A DNA stretch of 34,931 nt from a bacterium. Its GTDB lineage: Bacteria; Electryoneota; JAOADG01. Where the stretch lies: the NCBI GenBank assembly GCA_026417415.1, contig JAOADG010000033.1, positions 1-34,931 on the forward strand, written 5' to 3'. The notes below the pieces were generated by a model. The model saw only the letters and a program-made list of their open reading frames with translations, ran no database searches and was not told where the DNA came from. The translations under genes and the position numbers were made by a program. Numbering within the stretch: position 1 is the stretch's first letter; every line of letters begins with the position of its first letter. This document shows, in pieces, positions 22,225 through 30,639 of the stretch.

Positions 22225-24621
22225 ATGAGTAAAGCGGATTTGCATGTCCATTCCAAGTATTCAGAGCATCCTTCGGAGTGGTTTCTCAAGCGGTTAGGTG
22301 CGGCAGAATCCTATACGGATCCTTTTCATGTTTATCGTATGGCAAAAGAGAAAGGGATGAATTGGGTCACCATTACCGATCACAATCGCATTGAAGGGGC
22401 GTTGTTATTGAATGAGAAGTATCCGAAGGAAACGTTTTTAGGAGTTGAAGCAACCGCATATTTTCCAGAAGATGATTGCAAGATCCACGTCTTGTGCTAT
22501 GGATTCAGCGCTGAGCAGTTTGAAGTGATGGATCGTCTTCGTAATGATGTATATCAATTTAGAGATTATTTGGTACAAGAAAACATCGTACATTCCTTAG
22601 CCCATGCGACGTATGCGGTGAACAACAAATTGCAATACCATCATTTAGAGCGTCTCATTTTGTTGTTTAACATTTTTGAATCCATCAATGGCGGCCGCAA
22701 TCGTATGAATAATCTGCGTTGGACGTATGCACTATCCAAACTCACACCAGAGCATATAGAAGATTATCGCAGACGATACCACATAGAACCCGTCGGTGAT
22801 ACGCCTTGGATTAAAGGATTTACAGGCGGTTCAGACGATCACGCTGGAATCTTTATTGCGGATACTTATACCGAAGCAGAAGGAAAAACACCGCAAGAAT
22901 TTTTACAGAGCATCGCAAACCGACAAGGGAAGGCGCATGGAAGGCACAACGATTTTCAATCGTTAGTGTTTTCAGTGTATAAAATTGCATACGATTTTAC
23001 CAAAGAAAAAGGAAAAGAGTTTAGTGGAGCGCCGTTGCTTAGCCAATTGACAGAAGCCATTTTTGAAAAGAAATCGTTTTCTAAAACCAATCTTCTCAAA
23101 ATCAAGGGCTTAAAAGCCATTAACGGCAAACGCAAGCAGAAACGTCGCATCCAAGATCTGTTGTTTGATCTGATAGAAAAAGCAAATGAAGAAAAACCGA
23201 TTCAACAAAAGTTGAAAGATACTTTTGAAACCATTGCAGAGACCAGCGATGAACTATTAAAACTGTTGCTTCAATCGGTGGAATCGGATCTCATTAAAGG
23301 GGATGTGGACCATCTTATCAAGAATTTGACTACTGCTTTGCCCGGTGTGTTTTTATCCGTACCCTTTTTTACTTCTTTTCGGCATATGTACAAAGGTCGC
23401 GAGTTGCTTAACGAACTGCAAAAGCGCTTTGGAAACGGTTCCGCGCACAAAAGAATTTTGTGGTTTACCGATACGTTAAACGATTTGAATGGCGTGTCTG
23501 TAACGCTGCATACCATTGGCAAGCTTTCAATGATGCGAGACCAAGAGATCAAGATTGTCACCTCTGTGGATGCCAATGCGCTGATGCCATCGCCTTACAT
23601 CATTCATCTACCATCTATCTATTCTTACAACTTGCCGTACTACGAAAGTTATGTGTTACGCATCCCATCGCTATTGCGTTCGTTGGATATAATCTACCGC
23701 TACGAGCCAGACGAAATCTATCTTTCAACGCCCGGTCCCATGGGTTTGATTGGGCTTTTCATTGCAAGATTGATGTCCATTCCTTGTATCGGAATTTATC
23801 ATACCGACTTTCGTGCTCAAGCCAAAGAGATTGTAAAAGATGATGGTGTGGTGAAATTGTTGGATTCTTATGTACAGTGGTTTTACAAAATGGTAGATAC
23901 CATCCGCGTTCCAACCCAAGAGTATATGAACATATTGGAACAGCGCGGTTTTGATCGCACAAGAATGAAATTGTTTACACGTGGGGTAGATACGCATCAC
24001 TTTAGCCGACAAAATGTAGATAAATCCTATCTTCAAGAAAGGTTTGCAGTTCCCAAAGAGGGGATCCATTTCTTGTATGCAGGCCGCATCTCAAAAGACA
24101 AAAATTTGGAATTTTTATTTCAAGTGTTTGAAAACGTACAAAAAGCAATTCCGAACGCACGTCTTCTTCTTGCTGGTACGGGTCCAAATGTGGCTGAATT
24201 TGAAACACTAAGTACTCAAATGAAACATATCCATTTTATCGGAAAAGTAGCCCAAACGGAACTTCCAAAACTTTACTCTGCTGTGGATTTCTTGGTGTTC
24301 CCGAGCAATACAGACACCTTTGGGATGGTGGTAGTAGAAGCGTTAAGTTGTGGAGTACCGGTCTTTGTTTCCAACATCGGTGGACCAAAAGAGTTGGTAG
24401 AAGGGACACGTGCAGGTGTGGTTTTACCTGCCAACCACCTCCAAGCATGGACGGATGCGATTGTGCAAACCGTGCTGAAGTGCCAGCAATATCCAGAAAA
24501 CTACCTGCTAATGCAAACAGAAGCACGAAAAATAGCGCTGGAACGGTCCAATTGGGATAAAATTTTCCACGAATTGACCGCTTTTGAAGAACCGAAATGG
24601 TTGCTTGATGCACGGTTATAG
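22225..24621 (+). CDS. PHP phosphoesterase-GT4 glycosyltransferase fusion
   Basis: A 798-residue cytosolic fusion. The N-terminal PHP domain (about 1-270) has the metal ligands DLHVHSKYS, TITDHNRIEG, SLAHATYAV and GGSDDHAGI. A helical linker (about 280-390) follows. The C-terminal part (about 405-798) is a GT4 (GT-B fold) glycosyltransferase: TDTLNDLNGVSVTLHTIG in the acceptor half, then LYAGRISKDKNLEFLFQVFENV, GTGP, and FPSNTDTFGMVVVEALSCGVPV with GGPKELVEG, as in GDP-mannose- or UDP-sugar-dependent transferases of the PimB/SqdX group. PHP may hydrolyse a sugar phosphate or remove a phosphate after transfer. It has an AGGAGA ribosome site, is divergent from feoB, and a strong terminator follows. 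Confidence 0.9.
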   Translation: MSKADLHVHSKYSEHPSEWFLKRLGAAESYTDPFHVYRMAKEKGMNWVTITDHNRIEGALLLNEKYPKETFLGVEATAYFPEDDCKIHVLCYGFSAEQFEVMDRLRNDVYQFRDYLVQENIVHSLAHATYAVNNKLQYHHLERLILLFNIFESINGGRNRMNNLRWTYALSKLTPEHIEDYRRRYHIEPVGDTPWIKGFTGGSDDHAGIFIADTYTEAEGKTPQEFLQSIANRQGKAHGRHNDFQSLVFSVYKIAYDFTKEKGKEFSGAPLLSQLTEAIFEKKSFSKTNLLKIKGLKAINGKRKQKRRIQDLLFDLIEKANEEKPIQQKLKDTFETIAETSDELLKLLLQSVESDLIKGDVDHLIKNLTTALPGVFLSVPFFTSFRHMYKGRELLNELQKRFGNGSAHKRILWFTDTLNDLNGVSVTLHTIGKLSMMRDQEIKIVTSVDANALMPSPYIIHLPSIYSYNLPYYESYVLRIPSLLRSLDIIYRYEPDEIYLSTPGPMGLIGLFIARLMSIPCIGIYHTDFRAQAKEIVKDDGVVKLLDSYVQWFYKMVDTIRVPTQEYMNILEQRGFDRTRMKLFTRGVDTHHFSRQNVDKSYLQERFAVPKEGIHFLYAGRISKDKNLEFLFQVFENVQKAIPNARLLLAGTGPNVAEFETLSTQMKHIHFIGKVAQTELPKLYSAVDFLVFPSNTDTFGMVVVEALSCGVPVFVSNIGGPKELVEGTRAGVVLPANHLQAWTDAIVQTVLKCQQYPENYLLMQTEARKIALERSNWDKIFHELTAFEEPKWLLDARL

Positions 24622-24650
24622 AGAAATTGAAACGGTCTGGTAAATCATTG

Positions 24651-24692
24651 GGCTGTGGATAAATCAGGTGAATTATCCACAGCCATTTTTTT
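24651..24692 (+). terminator. Terminator of the PHP-GT4 gene
   Basis: GGCTGTGGATAA (24651-24662) and TTATCCACAGCC (24673-24684) form a perfect 12-bp stem with a 10-nt loop, followed by ATTTTTTT. Each arm contains a consensus DnaA box (TTATCCACA) in inverted orientation. Confidence 0.9.
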
Positions 24693-24697
24693 ACAAC

Positions 24698-24725
24698 AAA
24701 AAAGGCAGCCCTTGATTAAGCCGCC
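24698..24725 (-). terminator. Leftward terminator
   Basis: On the minus strand GGCGGC pairs with GCTGCC (one G-U) around a 10-nt loop and is followed by six Ts. It implies a minus-strand transcript arriving from the gene-poor region to the right. Confidence 0.5.
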
Positions 24726-25117
24726 CTTTTTGCCATCCTACGCGCACAAACAAGTCAAAACACTTGTATCACTTCATCAGTAGGAGTGCCGGTGAACCAT
24801 TCAATCAAACTTTTCAATCACCACTCACCGGCAAATTACCAATTCCCATCACCTCCTACCGCAATTATGCATTTCCCAGTCTTCATCCGACCCGAAACCT
24901 GTGTCATTCAATTGCATATGGTCTTATCTTCTCCTTCTTCCACAATCATCTTCCAACGTTACCACCACTTCTATCTATAAAAAGAGCAAACCGCGTGCCA
25001 CGCTACTTTTTTTCACGTATGCTCAAGGATCTACCTTTGCCCTACATCTATCTATAGAAAATACGTAATTTCAAAAGAAGTGTGGGCGATTTCTACGTGC
25101 AAAATTCAAATGTTGAA

Positions 25118-25205
25118 TGCAAAATTTGCACTCAGATTGAAAAGTTTTAGATATTTCTTAAAAATAGTGCTCAAAGAAACGACTCAAAACATTGCAAAAT
25201 TTGCA
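25118..25205. repeat. Two copies of TGCAAAATTTGCA
   Basis: The same 13-base odd palindrome (arms TGCAAA/TTTGCA around one base) occurs at 25118-25130 and 25193-25205, spaced 75 bp apart. A partial relative (GTGCAAAATTC) lies at 25098. They could be binding sites of a dimeric regulator. Confidence 0.45.
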
Positions 25206-25329
25206 CAAATGAAAACTCTAAGAGGAACATACAACCTCTATTTGCTTTGGTTACGGTGAATTCAAAGGGATTTTAGAAGATTTCTGCGATAGCCGCCCTA
25301 AACCTTACTCAAATACCCAAATGAGGGAC

Positions 25330-25358
25330 TTGACAAACAGAAAAACACGATGTATATT
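25330..25358 (+). promoter_or_regulatory. tRNA-Met promoter
   Basis: TTGACA (25330-25335) and TATATT (25353-25358) are 17 bp apart. The -10 ends 30 bp before the mature tRNA. This is the strongest promoter match in the window. Confidence 0.8.
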
Positions 25359-25388
25359 GCATTCCTTCGTAAAAGTTGCTGGTTCATT

Positions 25389-25462
25389 GGCGGGGTAGCT
25401 CAGTTGGTTAGAGCAGCGGAATCATAATCCGCGTGTCGGGGGTTCAAGTCCCTCCCCCGCTA
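25389..25462 (+). tRNA. tRNA-Met (anticodon CAT, elongator type)
   Basis: A 74-nt cloverleaf with acceptor GGCGGGG/CCCCGCT (the first pair is G-U). The anticodon stem GCGGA/TCCGC holds loop ATCATAA with anticodon CAT. The T arm is GGGGGTTCAAGTCCCTC and the discriminator is A. CCA is not encoded. The GTAGCTCAGTTGGTTAGAGCA core resembles elongator Met; a lysidine-modified Ile2 tRNA is the alternative. Confidence 0.9.
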
Positions 25463-25781
25463 CCGTATCTATTTCCGTTCTTTTCAACCAAAAGTAAGGA
25501 TAATCCTTTTTTATTTTGCTTCAAATCGCTAACCTTTCTCGTTTCGCTTTTTTCATCTTTCTATTTACCGACCGAATGGAACGAAGTTTTAAGCCGTTAT
25601 CCTTTTGAACTACGATAGAAACTGGCTTATCAAAGTCGTACACTCTTGGTTTTTCGCATCCTTTGACCGTAGATAGGTTTGCCGTGATCTAAGGTCAAAG
25701 AGTTTTGGTTCAAAATCTCTTGTTCCCTATGGCAAACCCATAGGCAAAGAAACGATACAACTTTTCCATTCGGAGCGTGTT
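25463..25781. other. Spacer with structured-RNA candidate
   Basis: No gene is seen. It contains the hairpins described at 25590-25744 and a possible promoter, TTGAAC (25605-25610) to TATCAA (25628-25633) with 17-bp spacing. That promoter would start a leader RNA of about 140 nt for the LamG lipoprotein. Confidence 0.5.
25661..25744 (+). ncRNA. Candidate kissing-loop leader RNA
   Basis: Hairpin 1: CTTTGACC (25661-25668) pairs with GGTCAAAG (25693-25700), then one G-A mismatch and TAGAT/ATCTA, closing a 12-nt loop. Hairpin 2: CCTATGG (25726-25732) pairs with CCATAGG (25738-25744) around CAAAC. The first loop contains GGTTTGCC (25676-25683), the exact reverse complement of GGCAAACC (25731-25738) at the second loop, so at least 5 and up to 8 loop-loop pairs are possible. 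The structure ends about 27 nt before the ribosome site of the LamG gene. No known riboswitch class was recognised. Confidence 0.45.
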
Positions 25782-26510
25782 ATGTTTCCATCCATAGTGA
25801 CCTTTACTTTTTTTCTACTTGTTGGATTTCTTGGTTGTAAAGACCATTCATCACCATCTGCCCCAACCGATATGGCGGTCCCAACCCAAGGTTTGGTAGC
25901 GTACTACCCTTTGGATGGCAATTGCGGTGATTCCAGCGGAAACGGTCGTCACGGTACGTTAAACAATACGACCATAGTCGCCGATCGGTTCAATCAAACG
26001 AACCGTGCTCTCTATTTTAATGGAGCAAACAGTTATGCTGAACTCGGGGACTATTTCAATTACCCTTATTTTTCATTATCGCTGTGGGTAATGCCCGATT
26101 CTACACAAGTGCGATGGGCAGATATCTTAGAAAATGCTCACACCAACGACCGCTCGTGGAACATTCAACAGGCATACGATTATTCTAACGAAATGTCTTT
26201 TGGCGTATGTATAAACCCAAGAGCAACCGATTCACCGATTGACACCTTGCAACCCAAGGTCTGGCAACATCTGGTATGTATTAAAGACAGTTTGCATACG
26301 TGGATGTACATCAATGGCGTGCTGGCAGATTCTGCCACTCACCTCGGACCCACCATCTACGATGGAACACAACAGTTAGGATTAGCACGCTGGTACACCA
26401 ACGGCTATCGCACCCGTTTTTGGAAAGGGGCGATGGATGATGTGCGGTTGTACAATCGTCCTTTATCACGTAACGAAGTGGTGGCACTTTATAGAGAGCG
26501 TGGGTATTAG
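25782..26510 (+). CDS. LamG-domain lipoprotein
   Basis: A 242-residue lipoprotein. The signal peptide ends in a lipobox-like LVGFLGC with Cys at about 19, followed by a Ser/Pro-rich linker. A single LamG/concanavalin-like domain (about 35-240) has the usual opening LVAYYPLDGNCGDSSGNGRH, ALYFNGANSYAELGD, FSLSLWVMPDS, the VWQHLVCIKDSLHTWMYING stretch and the closing GAMDDVRLYNRPLSRNEVVALY. These domains bind carbohydrate or protein ligands at the cell surface. GGAG precedes the ATG. A structured RNA candidate lies in its leader. Confidence 0.85.
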   Translation: MFPSIVTFTFFLLVGFLGCKDHSSPSAPTDMAVPTQGLVAYYPLDGNCGDSSGNGRHGTLNNTTIVADRFNQTNRALYFNGANSYAELGDYFNYPYFSLSLWVMPDSTQVRWADILENAHTNDRSWNIQQAYDYSNEMSFGVCINPRATDSPIDTLQPKVWQHLVCIKDSLHTWMYINGVLADSATHLGPTIYDGTQQLGLARWYTNGYRTRFWKGAMDDVRLYNRPLSRNEVVALYRERGY

Positions 26511-26779
26511 CGCACTTCTATTTTCTCTCGCCATACATTGAAATCGCTTGTTTACCGATCTCTTGGCTAAGTGTGAACTCAACTCTGCCTCAGGGATGGA
26601 CGCTTTTTCATACCGTTTGAAACCACTCAACGATCCTTTACAAACCTATTTCGTTTGATATTCACACAATTTTAATTGATTTCGTATATGTTATTTACCT
26701 AAATTAGACAAAAATTATCTAAATCTATTTAGCAACCAATCTGTTATCATGAAAATTCACTTTGGGAATAAGGAAGATA

Positions 26780-27901
26780 ATGATACGACTGGCAAAACGA
26801 AGCGAATATTCAATCATTTCAGCCTTTTTGCGTCAGCACTGGGCGGACAATCACATCTATACGCGTTCCAAGCCCCTGTTTGATTGGACCTTTGGTTTGC
26901 CACTCTGCGAGGAAAGCGAGGAGTACAGTTTTGCCCTTGCTTTTCACCAAGGCGAATGTGTAGGGATCTTAGGTGCCATTCCCTTTACGTTGAACGTGTA
27001 CGGAGAAACGAAACCTGCCTATTGGCTTGCCAATTGGATGACTACCCGTGACCAGCGCAGCACCACCACTGGGCTTCAACTACTGAAACAGTTTGACCGC
27101 ACTGCTGATCAAGTCATCATTTCTTTTGGCATCAATGCGAACGTTGCACGCATTTACCGTGCCTTGCATTGGCAGGTTTTGGAAACAACACCAAGATATC
27201 TGGCGCTTTCCCCTCACCATCAAGAACGCATCCGTGCTTTACTCGCAGCCCTTTATCCGGATATCCCATTCACTATGGTAGAAAGCATGCTCAAGTTTTT
27301 TACCATTCCTTCCGACGGTTCAAAAGGTGACGTTTCTTTGGAAGCACCCATCGGTCTTTCCGATTGGGATGCTAAGGGCTGGCGGTTTTTTGCACCCAAT
27401 TTGATTGGAGCGGCTCGGCATTCAGCGTACCTAAAATGGCGCTACCTTGATCACCCACATTTTCAATACCATTGCTACTTTCTACCCTTTGAAGGGCGGA
27501 TGGGGTTATTGGTTTACCGCATAGAGCATTTTCATTACCGTCCGTCCGAGCAGGCCGAACCCATCAGCGAACGTTTGTTGCGAGTGGTAGAGTTTTTAGC
27601 GGTTTCAAAAGAACAAAGCATCCAATTTTTACAACTGTTGCAACAGAAACTCCTTGAGCATGATGCGCTTGGCTTTGATATGTGGGGTTTTTATGGAAAA
27701 ACAGAGCAATGGTTGAATGAAATAGGAATTAGTTGTACAGAAGATTTTTCGTCGTATGTCCCTTTTCCATCGCGTTTCCAACCCATTGAACCGACCCTAA
27801 CGACCATCATGAGCGCCTTCAAAGGGGTTGAGCAAATCCCAAGTCGCGGTTCCGATTGGTATTGGACCAAAAGCGATTCGGATCAGGATCGTCCCAATTA
27901 A
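26780..27901 (+). CDS. GNAT-like N-acyltransferase of a surface or metabolite pathway
   Basis: A 373-residue protein with the look of the large GNAT-type acyltransferases of exopolysaccharide loci. Residues 1-140 carry a GNAT-like fold (IRLAKRSEYSIISAFLRQHW, then GECVGILGAIPFTLNVYG, then SFGINANVARIYRALHW). The middle has the characteristic YLKWRYLDHPHFQY, and a second beta-rich half follows (GLLVYRIEHFHYR). The ATG at 26780 is preceded by AAGGAAG; the in-frame TTG at 26762 overlaps that site. It opens a six-gene operon and could be the transferase that moves the acyl group made by the downstream carrier-protein genes. The family call is moderate. Confidence 0.7.
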   Translation: MIRLAKRSEYSIISAFLRQHWADNHIYTRSKPLFDWTFGLPLCEESEEYSFALAFHQGECVGILGAIPFTLNVYGETKPAYWLANWMTTRDQRSTTTGLQLLKQFDRTADQVIISFGINANVARIYRALHWQVLETTPRYLALSPHHQERIRALLAALYPDIPFTMVESMLKFFTIPSDGSKGDVSLEAPIGLSDWDAKGWRFFAPNLIGAARHSAYLKWRYLDHPHFQYHCYFLPFEGRMGLLVYRIEHFHYRPSEQAEPISERLLRVVEFLAVSKEQSIQFLQLLQQKLLEHDALGFDMWGFYGKTEQWLNEIGISCTEDFSSYVPFPSRFQPIEPTLTTIMSAFKGVEQIPSRGSDWYWTKSDSDQDRPN

Positions 27902-27925
27902 CTCATTTGTGCAAGGGGGAATCAA

Positions 27926-28867
27926 ATGAAACCATACGGATTAATGTTTCATCATTTTCATGATCATCAACGCCATCCTGAAGTGCAAGGTTCAATTGAT
28001 GCGGAAACCTTTGAAGCGTTGCTTCGGTTTGTAGGATTGGATCGCATCGTACCTGCTCAACTGTGGATGGAACGTTTCCTTGATGGGACGCTACCGGAGG
28101 ATGCGCTCTGTTTGACCTTTGACGATGCGTTGCGTTCCCAATACGATGTTGCCTTTCCGGTGTTGCAAAAGTTAGGGTTAACCGGGTTCTTTTTTATCTA
28201 TACTTCGCCGTTAGAAGGGGTAGTTGAAAAATTGGAATTCTATCGTTATATTCGGACGACGCAGTATCGTACCATTGATGAATTCTATCAACATTTCTTT
28301 GAGGTGTGTGAAGCGTCCGAATATCGTGAACTATACGAACAAGGACGAAAGCGTTTTCGTGAAGAAGATTGGGCAATTTACCCCTTTTATTCTTACAACG
28401 ATAAGTTGTTTCGGCATATCCGCGATTTTGCGTTAGGTCAAGAACGTTATTATGAGATTATGGAACGTATTGTAGCCGAGCATTCGCTTGATTATCGTAC
28501 AATCTACGAGTTGTTGTGGTTAAACCGTGTGACCATTGAAGAGTTGCACCGCGCGGGAAACGTCATTGGGTTGCACACTCATACGCATCCCACGGATATT
28601 CGTCAGATGCCGTACCATCAGCAGTTTTTGGAGTATAACCACAATTTACATGTGCTACAAACCATCACCCAACAGACCCCCGTGGCAATGTCCCATCCAA
28701 ACGGGCGGTACAATGACGATACGCTTGACATTTTACAACGCTTAAAAATTCGTATCGGCTTTCGTTCGGATATGCAAAAACTCGATTCGGATCACCCTTA
28801 CGAAATATCTAGGTACGATCACGCTTTGCTCAAACGAGATTATCAACAATACAAAGCAGTGATATGA
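27926..28867 (+). CDS. Polysaccharide deacetylase (NodB/CE4-like)
   Basis: A 313-residue NodB-fold deacetylase. Motif 1 is LTFDDA with Asp66-Asp67, and motif 2 is HTHTHP (217-222) with the metal histidines, both intact. Between them lies a long insertion (about 100-200), mostly helical and charged, larger than in ordinary CE4 enzymes. There is no signal peptide, so it acts in the cytosol, perhaps on a lipid- or nucleotide-linked sugar rather than on finished cell wall. The N-terminal MFHHFHDHQRHP is a feature of this subgroup. It overlaps the next gene by 4 bp. Confidence 0.85.
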   Translation: MKPYGLMFHHFHDHQRHPEVQGSIDAETFEALLRFVGLDRIVPAQLWMERFLDGTLPEDALCLTFDDALRSQYDVAFPVLQKLGLTGFFFIYTSPLEGVVEKLEFYRYIRTTQYRTIDEFYQHFFEVCEASEYRELYEQGRKRFREEDWAIYPFYSYNDKLFRHIRDFALGQERYYEIMERIVAEHSLDYRTIYELLWLNRVTIEELHRAGNVIGLHTHTHPTDIRQMPYHQQFLEYNHNLHVLQTITQQTPVAMSHPNGRYNDDTLDILQRLKIRIGFRSDMQKLDSDHPYEISRYDHALLKRDYQQYKAVI

Positions 28868-30372
28868 ACCATCCTTTTTTATTGGAAAACCACCGCTTGG
28901 TCTCGCTTAACCACAGCGAGCCACTCTCTGCTATTGAACCCATGACAGAAGCAGAAGAAAATGCGTTGCTCCAAACCTATCGTCAACGGGTGATTGGGTG
29001 GGATGCGGTGATCCACACCCCCTTCGGTGAAAAACCGCTGATTTACGCCGATTTTACTGCTTCTGGCAGATTTTTTCGGGATATTGAAGACGAACTCAAC
29101 GAACGGATTTTACCATTTATTGCCAACACACATAGCGAGACCACAACTTTAGCACGTTACATTACCCATCACTACCATCTTGCCTTCCAAAAAATTGCTC
29201 ATTACGTTCATGCGGATGATGAGTATGTGTTAATCCCTGTGGGAGCGGGTTCCACCGGTGCCATCAATCGGTTGATTCTAGCCATGGGCTTGCGTATCCC
29301 CGCTTGGTGTCAAGGCAAGGTCCAGCGGGATGCACTCCCGCCTTTGGTCATACGTTCGCTAATGGAACACCATTCCAACGATATCGCTTGGCGTGAAACC
29401 ATTGCAGAAACCCAATACGTTGGGTTTAGTCGGCAAGGGACCATTGACCTGAACCAATTGGAAGATTTGGTCAAAAACCATTGTGGCAAACGGATGATTA
29501 TTGGCACCTTTTCCGCCGCATCTAACGTTACTGGGATACAAAATGATGTGTACCAAATAGCACGCATATTGCATCGTTATGGGGGAGTGGCCTTTTTTGA
29601 TTTTGCTGCTGCAGCCCCGCATGTGCGGTTGGATGTAAAACCTCAAGATCAACCGTTGGATTATGCCGATGCACTGTTTCTTTCTACTCACAAGTTCATT
29701 GGTGGACCTCGCACACCGGGGTTACTGATTGCACGTAAATCTTTGTTTTCCAGTAGTGTTCCTGTAGAACCGGGGGGTGGTACAGTGCTTTACACCTCAC
29801 CTTGGGATCATCGCTATCTTCCAGATCTTACCGCACGTGAGACCGGGGGTACGCCCCCTATCACTCAATCCATTCAAGCGGGGTTGGTGTTTGACTTAAA
29901 AGAGCGGATGGGGATTGAACGGATGGAAGCGGTGGAGCAAGATTACATTCAACGCGCCTACCAGCGTTGGAGCCAGCATCCCAACATCCGTTTACTGGGA
30001 AATTTTTCAGTCCCGCGTGTGGGAATTATTTCGCTTATTATCCACGAGATGCACCACGAACTGGTGGTGGCACTCTTGAACGATTATTATGGAATACAGG
30101 TACGCGGTGGGTGTATGTGCGCGGGACCGTATGGACACGAACTATTGAACATTGATGAAGTGCATAGCAAATTTATCCGTAACCTATTGGATGCGGGTCA
30201 TATTGCCTCTAAACCGGGATGGGTACGCGTTTCGCTTTCACCCGCACTATCAGAAGACAATTTTGAAACGTTACTCCATGCGGTAGAAGAAATTGCAACC
30301 CACGGCAAACAGATGGCAAAACGGTATGAATATCACGAACCCACCAATGCTTGGGTGTATCATAAAACTTGA
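28864..30372 (+). CDS. Class V PLP enzyme (cysteine desulfurase-like)
   Basis: A 502-residue fold-type I PLP enzyme of aminotransferase class V. The PLP lysine is Lys277 in LFLSTHKFIGGPRTPGLL, and FFDFAAAAPH (about 245-254) holds the cofactor Asp. The segment VRGGCMCAGPYGH (about 413-425) supplies cysteines at the position of the active cysteine in SufS-like desulfurases. The N-terminal YADFTASGRFF and HSETT are typical of the group. It is longer than SufS (about 400). It may desulfurate cysteine or transaminate a substrate for this operon. It starts ATGA-overlapped with the deacetylase. Confidence 0.85.
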   Translation: MNHPFLLENHRLVSLNHSEPLSAIEPMTEAEENALLQTYRQRVIGWDAVIHTPFGEKPLIYADFTASGRFFRDIEDELNERILPFIANTHSETTTLARYITHHYHLAFQKIAHYVHADDEYVLIPVGAGSTGAINRLILAMGLRIPAWCQGKVQRDALPPLVIRSLMEHHSNDIAWRETIAETQYVGFSRQGTIDLNQLEDLVKNHCGKRMIIGTFSAASNVTGIQNDVYQIARILHRYGGVAFFDFAAAAPHVRLDVKPQDQPLDYADALFLSTHKFIGGPRTPGLLIARKSLFSSSVPVEPGGGTVLYTSPWDHRYLPDLTARETGGTPPITQSIQAGLVFDLKERMGIERMEAVEQDYIQRAYQRWSQHPNIRLLGNFSVPRVGIISLIIHEMHHELVVALLNDYYGIQVRGGCMCAGPYGHELLNIDEVHSKFIRNLLDAGHIASKPGWVRVSLSPALSEDNFETLLHAVEEIATHGKQMAKRYEYHEPTNAWVYHKT

Positions 30373-30405
30373 TTTTTTTATCCAATACCACAAACGGGGG
30401 TGAGT

Positions 30406-30639
30406 ATGACGGTTCAAGAAACCATATTCCAAATTATGAAAGAAACAGCAGAAGAAAAGGGAGCAAGCATCCAGCCCAATCTTCAACTGCCTATTGGTGA
30501 GTTGGGTTTTGATTCTATGGATTGGGCGGTGATTGTGGTCAAATTAGAGCAAGAATTAGGGTTTGACCCCTTTGCCGATGGGGCGCGCTTTGAAATCAAT
30601 ACCGTTCAGGATTTTGTTCGCTTGTACCAAAAAGAATAG
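30406..30639 (+). CDS. Acyl/peptidyl carrier protein
   Basis: A 77-residue carrier protein. The phosphopantetheine attachment site is Ser37 in LGFDSMDWAVIVVKLEQELG, with the acidic helix II following. The start is ATG 30406, with a GGGGG ribosome site; GTG 30400 is in frame but overlaps that site. It is placed between the PLP enzyme and the AMP ligase, so it is a dedicated carrier rather than the fatty-acid ACP. The next gene begins at the base after its stop. Confidence 0.9.
   Translation: MTVQETIFQIMKETAEEKGASIQPNLQLPIGELGFDSMDWAVIVVKLEQELGFDPFADGARFEINTVQDFVRLYQKE

Larger units (their letters stand above)
24693..25388. other. Gene-poor spacer between PHP-GT4 and tRNA-Met
   Basis: No normal gene is seen. 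The spacer holds a leftward terminator (24698-24725), overlapping micro-ORFs on the minus strand (24755-24917), a 9-bp inverted repeat TGCCGGTGA/TCACCGGCA (24787-24833), two TATAGATAGA direct repeats on the minus strand, two TGCAAAATTTGCA palindromes (25118-25130 and 25193-25205) and the tRNA promoter. A 97-codon plus-strand frame at 24764-25057 lacks a start and coding character. Confidence 0.55.

Noticed and set aside
24651-24684. Replication origin suggested by DnaA boxes
   Set aside because: Only two boxes occur, and they are arms of a terminator. No box cluster, AT-rich unwinding region, dnaA or dnaN gene is present.
24764-25057. 97-codon plus-strand ORF
   Set aside because: It starts at a non-ATG codon without a ribosome site, has no recognisable domain, and lies opposite the micro-ORFs and terminator.
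25490-25520. Terminator after tRNA-Met (AAGG/CCTT before a T-run)
   Set aside because: The stem is only 4 bp, too weak to call.
25661-25744. Known riboswitch or RNase P, tmRNA, 6S RNA
   Set aside because: None of the conserved cores of those RNAs that I know is visible, so only a generic structured-RNA call is made.
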